DNA from: Mycolicibacterium phlei
GTDB taxonomy: Bacteria; Actinomycetota; Actinomycetes; Mycobacteriales; Mycobacteriaceae
NCBI RefSeq assembly: GCF_001583415.1
Contig: NZ_CP014475.1
Coordinates: 2,170,001 to 2,234,000, forward strand
Length of the DNA stretch: 64,000 bases
Direction of reading: 5' to 3'
The position numbers and the translations under genes are program-made. Positions 26,418 to 34,596 of this stretch are shown piece after piece (within the stretch, counting starts at the first letter, position 1; every line of letters begins with the position of its first letter). Under the pieces are notes generated by a model. That model saw only the letters and a program-made list of their open reading frames with translations. It made no database searches and was not told the origin of the DNA.

Positions 26418-26463
26418 TTGACGGTGGGGTACCCCCTCGCTAGGGTCTGAACAAATATTAGGT
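26418..26463 (+). promoter_or_regulatory. Promoter of the binding-fold gene with cluster operator copy 9
   Basis: TTGACG (26418-26423), 17 bases, TAGGGT (26441-26446), immediately followed by CTGAACAAATATTAGGT (26447-26463), a full match to the consensus. It serves the unit that starts at 26503 and could run through the P450 and SDR genes to 34491. Confidence 0.7.
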
Positions 26464-26502
26464 CGACAGCCCGAATCGCGAGATCGCGCCAACGGAGGCC
26501 GC

Positions 26503-27615
26503 ATGTCGTACGAGAGCACCGCCGAACCGATCAAGATCGGCTATCTGATGGACTTCAAGCTCCCGGAGATCTATCCGCAGGAGATGAAGGAGGACTTCAC
26601 CAACCCGTTCACGCTGGTCTTCGAGGAGGCGCGCGAGCAGGGGCTGATCGACCGGCCCATCGAGATCGTCTACCGCGAGGTCGAGGGCCTGCCCAAGGGT
26701 TCGGTCAAGGCGGTGATCGACGCCTACGGCGAACTGGTCGACGAGGGATGCCTCGCGGTGTTCGGACCGCACATCAGCGACAACTGCATCCCCACCCGTG
26801 AGGCCATCGAAGAGCGCTTCAAGGTCCCTGCACTCAGTGTCTCCGGCAGCGACGACTGGCTTGGCGAGTGGACCTTCTCGTTCCCGCAGGGGTCCTTGAC
26901 CGACGAGCCGATCTTCTGGGCCGATCTGCTGGCCAAGGGCGGCCACAGCCAGGTGGGGGTGCTCATCGAGCAGTCGCTGGTCGGCGAGACCTATCTGAGG
27001 AACTTCCGCGCCGCCTGCCGGCGCAAGAACATCCGAATCGTCGCCGAGGCCCAGCTGGCCCAGACCGCGCAGGACGTCACCGAGGCGGTCCGCACCATGT
27101 ACGAGGCCAAACCGGACGCGCTGGTGCACTGCGGATTCGGCTTCGGCATCGTGTTCCTCAACGGCGCACTCGAGCAGTTGGGCTGGGATCCGCCGCGGTT
27201 CACCAGCACCGCGTTCCAGAACGCCTGGATCAACCCGGTGATGTGGAACGCGTTCCTCGGCTGGACCGGCGTCGACCAGTACGACGAGGGAAACCCCGTC
27301 GGGCAGCGGTTCCTCGACAGGTACGAGGCCCGGTTCGGCCGGCGCCCGCAGTACTGCGTGCCGGTGGTCAACTGCGACGTCGCCTCGGCGCTGCTGCGGG
27401 CCTGCACCGACGCGCACCCGCTGAGCCCGCGCGGCATCAAGGAGGCACTGGAGCGGGTGAAGATGATGCCCGCCGCCGCGGGCGCCCCCGGCACCCGCGT
27501 CTCGTTCGGCAACTGGACCCGCCGCGCCTGGATGGGCGCCGGCTACCTTGTCGCGCGTCGACTCGACCCCGACGGCGTCAACTCCCATCTCGTCGACCGT
27601 TTCGGTGAGGAGTAG
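26503..27615 (+). CDS. Periplasmic-binding-fold protein (Peripla_BP_6) without signal peptide
   Basis: A 370-residue protein like the Leu/Ile/Val- and amide-binding proteins (start IKIGYLMDFKLPEI, then LVFEEAREQGLID, VFGPHISDNCIPTREAIEE, VSGSDDWLGEWTFSFPQGS). A clear ribosome binding site (ACGGAGG) fixes the ATG at 26503. The N-terminus MSYESTAEPIK has no signal peptide or lipobox, and no ABC permease or ATPase gene of that family is near. Cytoplasmic members such as AmiC act as small-molecule sensors. Here it might sense the pathway substrate or carry an intermediate; this is inference. It is followed 2 bp later by the second AveC-like gene. Confidence 0.82.
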   Translation: MSYESTAEPIKIGYLMDFKLPEIYPQEMKEDFTNPFTLVFEEAREQGLIDRPIEIVYREVEGLPKGSVKAVIDAYGELVDEGCLAVFGPHISDNCIPTREAIEERFKVPALSVSGSDDWLGEWTFSFPQGSLTDEPIFWADLLAKGGHSQVGVLIEQSLVGETYLRNFRAACRRKNIRIVAEAQLAQTAQDVTEAVRTMYEAKPDALVHCGFGFGIVFLNGALEQLGWDPPRFTSTAFQNAWINPVMWNAFLGWTGVDQYDEGNPVGQRFLDRYEARFGRRPQYCVPVVNCDVASALLRACTDAHPLSPRGIKEALERVKMMPAAAGAPGTRVSFGNWTRRAWMGAGYLVARRLDPDGVNSHLVDRFGEE

Positions 27616-27617
27616 CC

Positions 27618-28751
27618 GTGACCACCGCCAAGGAGCGCAGCGCGACACCGGTCGCCGACACACCGCAGCGGCCCTCGTGGACGGGCCCGGCGCTGGGCGC
27701 GGCCGCGCTGATCGCGGTCGGGATCTTCTTCGGTGTCAACGCCCGCAAGGGCCTGGGCTCCGACCGGGTCGCCAACCGTGACGTCGAGGGCACCCCGCGG
27801 CCGGTCGAGCCGCTGTTCGGCTACGACAACTGGCTGACCGTCCTCGAGGTCTTCACCATCGTCACGATGGCGGTGATCATCACGCTGTGGGTGGTCAACT
27901 ACCGGCGCAATCCGCACAACCCCACGCTGCTGATGGCGCTCGTCACCACGCTGATCGTGTGGCAGGACCCGATCATGAACTGGTCGCCGTTCGCCGTCTA
28001 CAACCCGCAGTTGTGGCACCTGCCCGAGGACTGGCCGCTGGTGTCGCTGTCCCCGACGGTGGAACCGTTCGTGGTCCTCGGCTATGTCATGTTCTACCTC
28101 GGGCCGTACTTCCCGGCGATCTGGATTCTGCGAAAACTGCAGGCGCGCAGTTCGGTCGACTCGTTCGTCTGGCGTCATCCACTGATCAGCCTGGCGGCCA
28201 TCATCTTCCCGATCGGTGTGGTGCTCGACGCCGTGCTGGAGATCACGCTGGTGCGCACCGGCATGTACATCTACTCGCAGGTGCCCGCCTGGGGTTCGAT
28301 CTTCACCGGTGAGACGTACCAGTTCCCGCTCATCTGGGAAGTGGTGGCGGTGACGTTCGTGATGATCCCGGCCGGTGTGCTGCTCTACCGCGATGACACC
28401 GGGCGCACGGTCGCCGAGAAGCTCGCGCAGCGGGCCCGGATCTTCGTCAGCCGGCCCAAGCTGGGCATGTTCATCGTGATGTTCGTGATCATCAACGTGG
28501 CGTACTTCTGCTACGGCGGGCTGTTCGCGATCGTCAAGGCCACCAAGATCTCCACCGAGGTGGCCTGCCCGTGGCCCTATCCGGAAGCCAAGATCTACGA
28601 CCCGCAGGGATTCTACGAACAGAACGGCCGGCAGGGCCCGTACTCGGTGGGCATCATGTCGGGCTGGCCCAGCGGCCAGCCGGACGGCAGACCCGATGTG
28701 GTGCTCGGTGAGAAGAGCGATCGCTGCGCGGCGGACGGCGCGGATGGCTGA
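27618..28751 (+). CDS. AveC-like (spirocyclase family) membrane protein, copy 2
   Basis: A 377-residue membrane protein with about seven helices (about residues 27-47, 68-93, 100-118, 148-170, 190-212, 240-262, 288-312). It shares with the first copy the ordered motifs WQDPIMNWSPFAVYNPQLWH and SLSPTVEPFVVLGYVMFYL, but is otherwise divergent. Having two AveC-like proteins in one regulon suggests a heteromer or two steps. GTG start at 27618, 2 bp after the binding-fold gene; its end overlaps the SDR start by 8 bp. The end of the chain (about residues 315-377) is polar and likely cytoplasmic. Confidence 0.75.
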   Translation: MTTAKERSATPVADTPQRPSWTGPALGAAALIAVGIFFGVNARKGLGSDRVANRDVEGTPRPVEPLFGYDNWLTVLEVFTIVTMAVIITLWVVNYRRNPHNPTLLMALVTTLIVWQDPIMNWSPFAVYNPQLWHLPEDWPLVSLSPTVEPFVVLGYVMFYLGPYFPAIWILRKLQARSSVDSFVWRHPLISLAAIIFPIGVVLDAVLEITLVRTGMYIYSQVPAWGSIFTGETYQFPLIWEVVAVTFVMIPAGVLLYRDDTGRTVAEKLAQRARIFVSRPKLGMFIVMFVIINVAYFCYGGLFAIVKATKISTEVACPWPYPEAKIYDPQGFYEQNGRQGPYSVGIMSGWPSGQPDGRPDVVLGEKSDRCAADGADG

Positions 28752-29631
28752 CCCGCGCAGCGTCGTGATCACCGGCGCCTCAAGGGGACTGGGGTTCGCC
28801 TCGGCGTGCCGACTGTACCGGGACGGCTGGCACGTGCTGGCGGCGATGCGCTCCGTCGACGCGGGGATGGCCCGGCTGCGGGAGGCCACCGGTGCGCGCG
28901 GCGACGATCCGCGGCTGACCGCTGTCGCGCTGGACCTCACCGACACCGCGTCGATCGCGGCCGCCGCCAAGTCCATCGAGGAGGCCGCCGGTGCCCCGTT
29001 CGCGGTGGTGCACAACGCCGGCATCTCCGCGACCGGGATGGTCGAGGAGACTCCACTGGACCTGTGGGAGCGGATGATCGAGACCACCGTGCTGGGGCCG
29101 GTGACGCTGACCAAGGCGCTGCTGCCGTCGATGCGCGACGCCGGCCGCGGGCGCATCGTGCTGGTGTCCAGTCAGGCCGGTGTCCGCGGAATGCCCGCGA
29201 CCGCAGCGTATTCAGCGGCCAAGGGGGCGCTGGAGCGGTGGGGTGAGGCGATGGCGGGGGAGGTCGCGCCGTTCGGCATCGGGATCACCGTGCTGGTCAC
29301 CGGTACCTACGACACGGAGATCATCACCGATGCGGGCACCACTGACTGCCGCGATCTGCAGGGCACCTACGAGCGTCACCACGCCACCATGGACAAACGT
29401 GGGCGCGCGGCGATGAAGGTGGCCGCCCGATCTCCGGAGAAGTTCGCCGCCGGCCTGGCCAAAGCTCTGAACAGCAGGAAGCCCTTCGACAAACGCCCGG
29501 TGGGCCCCGATGCCCGGATGCTGTTGACCATCAACAGAATTCTTCCGCCGGCCGCGATGCACCAGATGACCCGAATGATGATGGGCATACCGCGCTTCGG
29601 CGCATTAGGAGGACGAAACCATGTCAAGTAG
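28744..29631 (+). CDS. Short-chain dehydrogenase/reductase
   Basis: A 295-residue SDR from the ATG at 28744, overlapping the AveC-like gene by 8 bp. NAD(P)-binding TGASRGLG (about residues 10-17), NAG in VVHNAGISATG, catalytic Ser in LVSSQAG and YxxxK in YSAAKGALE (about residues 157-161). The C-terminal extension ending MTRMMMGIPRFG may hold it near the membrane. It probably interconverts an alcohol and a ketone or aldehyde made by the P450s. The stop overlaps the following aldehyde dehydrogenase start by 11 bp. Confidence 0.92.
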   Translation: MADPRSVVITGASRGLGFASACRLYRDGWHVLAAMRSVDAGMARLREATGARGDDPRLTAVALDLTDTASIAAAAKSIEEAAGAPFAVVHNAGISATGMVEETPLDLWERMIETTVLGPVTLTKALLPSMRDAGRGRIVLVSSQAGVRGMPATAAYSAAKGALERWGEAMAGEVAPFGIGITVLVTGTYDTEIITDAGTTDCRDLQGTYERHHATMDKRGRAAMKVAARSPEKFAAGLAKALNSRKPFDKRPVGPDARMLLTINRILPPAAMHQMTRMMMGIPRFGALGGRNHVK

Positions 29632-31105
29632 CACGGCGGTCCGGTTCGAGAACCGGATGCTGATCGACGGCAAGCTGGTCGAAGGGCAGGCGGGCACCTT
29701 CACCAACATCAATCCGGCCACCGAGGAGGTGATCGGCGAGGTCTCGGACGCGTCCAAGGCCGACATGCACCGGGCGATCGACGCCGCCCGCCGCGCGTTC
29801 GACGAGACCGACTGGTCGACGAATCACAAGTTCCGCCAGAAGTGTCTGCTGCAGCTGCAGGAGGCGCTGGAGTCCGAGCAGGAGGAACTGCGCGAGGAGT
29901 TGATCCTCGAGGTCGGCTGCCCGCGGTCGATCACCCACGGCCCTCAGCTCGACGCTCCGCTGGAGGACGCCCTGCGCTATCCCGCCAAGCTGATCGACGA
30001 ATACCCGTGGGAGACGTCGCTGGGCGACGCGTTCGTCGGGGTCACCGGAATGAACACCACCCGCAAGGTGTGGCGGGAGGCGGCCGGCGTCGTCGGCGCC
30101 ATCGTGCCGTGGAACTTCCCGTTTGAGGTGTCGTTGCAGAAGATCGGGCAGGCGCTGGGCACCGGATGCACCATGGTCCTCAAGCCGGCTCCCGACACGC
30201 CGTTCAACGCCACCCGGCTGGGCCGGCTGATCGCCGAGAAGACCGACATCCCACCGGGTGTGATCAACATCGTCACCGCATCGGACCACCTGGTCGGCGA
30301 GGAGCTCACGCTGTCGCCGAAGGTCGACCTGATCTCGTTCACCGGATCCACCGCCGTCGGTCGCCGGATCATGGAGAAGGGCGCCGCGACCATGAAGCGG
30401 CTGTTCCTCGAACTCGGCGGCAAGTCCGCGACGATCGTGCTGGAGGACGCCGACTTCATGCTGGGCTGCATGATGGGCATCGCGCCGTGCATGCACGCCG
30501 GTCAGGGCTGCGCGAACCCGACCCGGCTGCTGCTGCCGAAGTCGCGCTACGACGAGGGCATCGAGATCCTCACCGGTGTCTACCAGGGGGTCACCCCCGG
30601 CGACCCGCAGGACCCGTCGACGATGTGCGGGCCGGTGATCAACGACAAGCAGCGCACCCGCATCCGCGGCTACATCGAGAAGGGCATCGAGGAGGGCGCG
30701 CGGCTGGTCGTCGGCGGGGCGGAGCCTCCCGAGGGCCTCGACAAGGGCTACTACGTGCGGCCGACGCTGTTCGCCGACGTCGACAACAAGATGACCATCG
30801 CGCAGGAGGAGATCTTCGGCCCGGTGCTGTCGGTCATCCCCTACGAGGACGAGGAGGACGCCATCCGGATCGCCAACGACAGCCCGTACGGGTTGGCGGG
30901 CAACGTGATGGCCGGCACGGTCGAACACGCGCTGGCGGTGGCGCGCCGGATCCGCTCCGGGTTCCTCGGCATCAACGGCACCGTGGGTTACGGCGCCGAC
31001 ACCCCGTTCGGCGGCTACAAGGCCAGCGGGATCGGACGGCAGAACGGCACCGCCGGCTTCGACCAGTACACCGAGATCAAGTCCGTCGCCTACCCGGCGG
31101 GGTGA
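29621..31105 (+). CDS. NAD(P)-dependent aldehyde dehydrogenase
   Basis: A 494-residue ALDH of normal length. General base Glu264 in LELGGKS and catalytic Cys297 in HAGQGCANPTRL; cofactor-binding IVPWNFPFEVSL and FTGSTAVGRRIME; C-terminal TPFGGYKASGIGRQNG. It oxidises an aldehyde to a carboxylic acid. ATTAGGAGG just before the ATG at 29621 is one of the best ribosome binding sites in the window. In the operon it lies between an alcohol-type SDR and a P450, which fits a hydroxylation, alcohol, aldehyde, acid sequence. Confidence 0.96.
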   Translation: MSSSTAVRFENRMLIDGKLVEGQAGTFTNINPATEEVIGEVSDASKADMHRAIDAARRAFDETDWSTNHKFRQKCLLQLQEALESEQEELREELILEVGCPRSITHGPQLDAPLEDALRYPAKLIDEYPWETSLGDAFVGVTGMNTTRKVWREAAGVVGAIVPWNFPFEVSLQKIGQALGTGCTMVLKPAPDTPFNATRLGRLIAEKTDIPPGVINIVTASDHLVGEELTLSPKVDLISFTGSTAVGRRIMEKGAATMKRLFLELGGKSATIVLEDADFMLGCMMGIAPCMHAGQGCANPTRLLLPKSRYDEGIEILTGVYQGVTPGDPQDPSTMCGPVINDKQRTRIRGYIEKGIEEGARLVVGGAEPPEGLDKGYYVRPTLFADVDNKMTIAQEEIFGPVLSVIPYEDEEDAIRIANDSPYGLAGNVMAGTVEHALAVARRIRSGFLGINGTVGYGADTPFGGYKASGIGRQNGTAGFDQYTEIKSVAYPAG

Positions 31106-31112
31106 GGCAGAC

Positions 31113-32330
31113 ATGCAGGATCTGTTCGAGGACATCGAAGACTTCGGCGAGTTCGACGATTTCGTCTCCGGCGACGTCCGCGACCCGTACACCGAACTGG
31201 CCCGGCTGTGCCGCGAGGAACCGGTCCAGAAGATCGAGATCCCCGGCATTCCCGGGGAAGAGGGCAAACCGATCTTCATGGTGTACCGCTACGACGAGGT
31301 CCAGCAGATGCTGCGCGACAACGAGACGTTCTCGTCGTCGATCATCATCCAGGCCTTCGGCGACGTGTTCGGCAAGCACGTCATGCTCGGCATGGACGAA
31401 CCCGAACACGGCAGGCACCGGGCGCTGATCGCGAAAGCCTTCTCGCAGAAGGCGTTGTCGCGGTGGGAGGACGACCTGGTCACCAAGATCGGCGCCTCGC
31501 TGATCGACCGGTTCGCCGACCGCGGCAGCGCCGAGCTGACCAAGGAGTTCACCTTCCCGTACCCGACGCTGATCATCGCCGGACTACTCGGGTTGCCGCA
31601 GGAGGACTACGCGCAGTTCCAGAAGTGGTCGATCTCGTTGCTGACCTTCACGGTCAACGCCGAACGCGGCCGCCAGGCCTCCGAGGCGCTCGCCGAGTAC
31701 TTCAAGCCGATCCTCGACGACCGCAGACAACACCCGCGCGACGACCTGATCAGCGGACTGGCCGCCGCCGAGATCGACGGTGAGAAGCTCTCCGACGAGG
31801 AGATCTTCTCGTTCCTGCGGCTGTTGCTGCCCGCCGGTGTGGAGACCACCTACCGCGCGCTGGGCAACCTGCTCTACGGGCTGCTGACCAACCCCGACCA
31901 ACTGGAGGCACTGCGGGCCGACCGGTCGCTGATCCCCCAGGCGATCGAGGAAGGGGTGCGCTGGGAGCCGCCGCTGATGATGATCACCCGGGTGGCCACC
32001 CGCGACACCGAACTCGGCGGGGTGCACATCCCGGCGGGGTGCTCGGTGATGCCAGTGGTCGGCGCCGCGAACCGCCAGGCGGAGCGGTATCAGGATCCCA
32101 ACCAGTTCAACATCTTCCGGGAGGCCAAGCCGAACATCGCGTGGGGCCACGGTGTGCACGTCTGCCTCGGCATGCACCTGGCGCGGATGGAGATGCGGGT
32201 GGCGCTGAACCTGCTGCTGGACCGGCTGCCCAATCTGCGGCTGGACACCTCCGGTGACCCGTACATCCGCGGCCAGGTGTTCCGGTCGCCGACCGCGCTG
32301 CCGGTCCTCTTCGACCCGACAGGAGCGTGA
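31113..32330 (+). CDS. Cytochrome P450 (third of four)
   Basis: A 405-residue P450. AGVETTYRALGN (I helix), EEGVRWEPP (ExxR region), WGHGVHVCLGMHLARME (heme Cys). The heme loop is close to that of the P450 at 22582. ATG at 31113, 7 bp after the aldehyde dehydrogenase stop; the next P450 begins 1 bp after its stop. Two P450 genes in tandem suggest successive oxidations or two partner activities on one substrate. Confidence 0.95.
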   Translation: MQDLFEDIEDFGEFDDFVSGDVRDPYTELARLCREEPVQKIEIPGIPGEEGKPIFMVYRYDEVQQMLRDNETFSSSIIIQAFGDVFGKHVMLGMDEPEHGRHRALIAKAFSQKALSRWEDDLVTKIGASLIDRFADRGSAELTKEFTFPYPTLIIAGLLGLPQEDYAQFQKWSISLLTFTVNAERGRQASEALAEYFKPILDDRRQHPRDDLISGLAAAEIDGEKLSDEEIFSFLRLLLPAGVETTYRALGNLLYGLLTNPDQLEALRADRSLIPQAIEEGVRWEPPLMMITRVATRDTELGGVHIPAGCSVMPVVGAANRQAERYQDPNQFNIFREAKPNIAWGHGVHVCLGMHLARMEMRVALNLLLDRLPNLRLDTSGDPYIRGQVFRSPTALPVLFDPTGA

Positions 32331-32331
32331 T

Positions 32332-33600
32332 GTGACCGACTTCGAGACGGTGGACTTCTTCACCGACGCCGACCTCATCCCGGACCCGTACCCGTACTTC
32401 GACTATCTGCGGTCGAAATGTCCTGTCACCCAGGCCACCCCGATGAACGTGCTGGCGGTCACCGGGTATGAGGAGGCGCTGGAGGTCTACAAGGACCCGG
32501 CGTTCTCGTCGTGCGTCGCGGTGGCCGGACCGTTCTCGGGTCTGCCGTTCGGGCCCGACGGCCACGACGACGTCAGCGACCTGATCGAGCAGCACCGGGC
32601 GGCGGTGCCGATGTCCGAGCACATCACCACCCAGGACCCGCCGCTGCACACCCGCACCCGCGGGCTGCTCAACAAGCTGATCACGCCGAAGCGCCTCAAG
32701 GAGAACGAGGACTTCATGTGGCGGCTGGCCGACCAGCAGCTCGACACGTTCGTCGACCGCGGCTCGGCCGAGTTCCTCGAGGACTACGCGAAACCGTTCT
32801 CGCTGTTGGTGATCGCCGACCTGCTCGGCGTGCCGCAGGAGGACCACGACGAGTTCCGGGCCGCGTTCGCGCTGGAGACCGTGGGCGAGCTCGGCAAGGA
32901 GACGCCCACCTCGCACAACCCGCTGCAGTGGCTCAACGACAAGTTCTACGCCTACATCGAGGACCGCAGGCGCAGCCCCCGCGGGGACGTGCTCACCGAA
33001 CTGGCGCAGGCCAAGTACGAGGACGGCTCCACCCCGGACATCGAGGACGTCATGAACCTGTCGACGTTCCTGTTCGCCGCGGGAACCGAGACCACGACCA
33101 AACTGGTCAGCTCGGCGATCCGGATCATCGGGGAGAACCCGGAATTCGAGACCGCACTGCGCGAGGATCGCAGCAGGATCCCGGCGTTCCTGGAGGAGAC
33201 GCTGCGGGTGGAGAGCCCGGTCAAGGCGCACTTCCGGCTGGCCCGCACCACCACCACGATCGGCGACGTGAAGGTGCCCGCCGGAACGACGGTGATGCTG
33301 CTGCCCGGTGCCTGCAACCGGGACGCCCGCAAGTTCGAGAATCCCAACGAGTTCCGCCCGGACCGGCCCAACGTGCGCGAGCAGATCGCGTTCATCCGCG
33401 GCGTGCACTCCTGCCCGGGCGCACCGCTGGCGCGCGCCGAGGGGCGCATCTCGCTCAACCGGATCCTGGACCGGATGCGCGACATCAGGATCTCCGAGGA
33501 ACACCACGGGCCGGCGGGCAACCGCCGTTACAGCTACGAGCCGACATTCATCATGCGCGGGCTCGCCGATCTGCACATCACCTACACACCGGTCGGATAG
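32332..33600 (+). CDS. Cytochrome P450 (fourth of four)
   Basis: A 422-residue P450 from the GTG at 32332, directly after the previous stop. AGTETTTKL (I helix), EETLRVESP (ExxR), FIRGVHSCPGAPLARAE (heme Cys). The heme loop has Pro after the Cys (CPG) where the other three have Leu, so it belongs to a different family. The frame is open upstream into the previous gene, but P450-like sequence begins only at TDFETVDFFTDADLIPDPY. It sits in the long unit that starts at 26503. Confidence 0.95.
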   Translation: MTDFETVDFFTDADLIPDPYPYFDYLRSKCPVTQATPMNVLAVTGYEEALEVYKDPAFSSCVAVAGPFSGLPFGPDGHDDVSDLIEQHRAAVPMSEHITTQDPPLHTRTRGLLNKLITPKRLKENEDFMWRLADQQLDTFVDRGSAEFLEDYAKPFSLLVIADLLGVPQEDHDEFRAAFALETVGELGKETPTSHNPLQWLNDKFYAYIEDRRRSPRGDVLTELAQAKYEDGSTPDIEDVMNLSTFLFAAGTETTTKLVSSAIRIIGENPEFETALREDRSRIPAFLEETLRVESPVKAHFRLARTTTTIGDVKVPAGTTVMLLPGACNRDARKFENPNEFRPDRPNVREQIAFIRGVHSCPGAPLARAEGRISLNRILDRMRDIRISEEHHGPAGNRRYSYEPTFIMRGLADLHITYTPVG

Positions 33601-33612
33601 AGGGAGAACACC

Positions 33613-34491
33613 ATGGCGGGAAGGCTTGAGGGCAAGGTCGCCTTCATCACGGGCGCCGCACGGGGCCAGGGTCGCGCGCACGCGCTCGCGATGGCCCGCG
33701 AGGGGGCCGACATCATCGTGATCGACATCTGCCGCCAGATCGAGTCGAACCCGTATCCGCTTGCCACACCGGATGATCTGGCCGAGACCGAACGTGGGGT
33801 CAAAGAGCTCGGCAGGCGGGTAGTGGCCCGCATCGCCGACGTTCGTGAGCGCCACGAGTTGCGTGACGCGGTCGAGGCGGGCATCGCCGACCTCGGCAAG
33901 ATCGACATCGTCGTCGCCAACGCCGGCATCCTGCCGATGGCGATGGGCAAACCGGATCCCATGCAGTTCGTCGACGCCAGCGACGTCGACCTCGTCGGTG
34001 TGCTGAACACCGTCGCGGTGACGATCCCGCATCTGGCGGAGGGCTCGTCGATCATCGTGACCGGCTCGACCGCGGGCATGATCCGCGGCACCACCGACAA
34101 CGACATGATGGGCCCCGGCGGGGCGGGCTACGGCTGGAGCAAGCGCGTCGTGATCGAGTACGTCGACGAGATGTGCCTGCAGCTGGCGCCGCGCAAGATC
34201 CGGATCAACGCGATCCACCCGACCAACTGCAACACCCATCTGCTGCAGAACGAGGGGATGTACAGCATCTTCCGGCCCGACATGGTCGCCGAGGGCAAGA
34301 AGCCGACCCGCGAGGACGCCGAGCCGCTGTTCACGATCTTCCAGGCGATGCCGATTCCGTACGTCGAGCCCGAGGACATCGCCAACCTCGGGGTGTTCCT
34401 GGCCAGCGACGAGAGCCGCTACGTCACCGGTCAGCACATCCGCGTCGACGCCGGCTCACTGCTGAAGTGGCCCAACGGCCCGGGCCGGTAA
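33613..34491 (+). CDS. Mycofactocin-coupled SDR family oxidoreductase
   Basis: A 292-residue SDR with the mycofactocin-group signature TGAARGQGRAHALAMA (about residues 11-26), the acidic insertion after IDICRQI (about 36-60), NAG at VVANAGILP, and Ser and YxxxK in GYGWSKRVV. Members such as carveol dehydrogenase hold NAD tightly and pass electrons to the peptide cofactor mycofactocin instead of free NAD. That implies an alcohol dehydrogenase role in this cluster and dependence on mft genes elsewhere in the genome. It is the last gene of the unit and is followed by a strong stem-loop. Confidence 0.9.
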   Translation: MAGRLEGKVAFITGAARGQGRAHALAMAREGADIIVIDICRQIESNPYPLATPDDLAETERGVKELGRRVVARIADVRERHELRDAVEAGIADLGKIDIVVANAGILPMAMGKPDPMQFVDASDVDLVGVLNTVAVTIPHLAEGSSIIVTGSTAGMIRGTTDNDMMGPGGAGYGWSKRVVIEYVDEMCLQLAPRKIRINAIHPTNCNTHLLQNEGMYSIFRPDMVAEGKKPTREDAEPLFTIFQAMPIPYVEPEDIANLGVFLASDESRYVTGQHIRVDAGSLLKWPNGPGR

Positions 34492-34502
34492 CCACCCCCC
34501 TC

Positions 34503-34566
34503 CCGCGAGCAGACACAGAATCGCACTGGTCGCCCGGTTTTCACGCGATTCTGTGTCTGCTCGCGG
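34503..34566. terminator. Perfect 22-bp inverted repeat, probable terminator or dispersed repeat
   Basis: The left arm 34503-34524 and right arm 34545-34566 are exact reverse complements (22 bp) around a 20-base loop. It lies 12 bp after the SDR stop and 31 bp before the next start. No U-tract follows. It can act as a terminator for the long operon, but the GAGCAGAC core also occurs in the hairpin at 56330-56389, so it may be a member of a dispersed mycobacterial intergenic repeat. Confidence 0.7.
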
Positions 34567-34596
34567 ACAGGGGCGGGGAGCTGACAGACTGGTGGC

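Noticed and set aside
8391..26463. Cluster motif as a KstR or KstR2 (cholesterol) operator
   Set aside because: KstR sites are palindromes with TAGAAC-like arms and a short centre; these copies are only weakly symmetrical and lack the arms.
32107..34437. 776-codon open frame on the minus strand
   Set aside because: It lies fully antisense to two P450 genes and an SDR with clear motifs. Long antisense frames are expected at this GC content and it has no recognisable domain.
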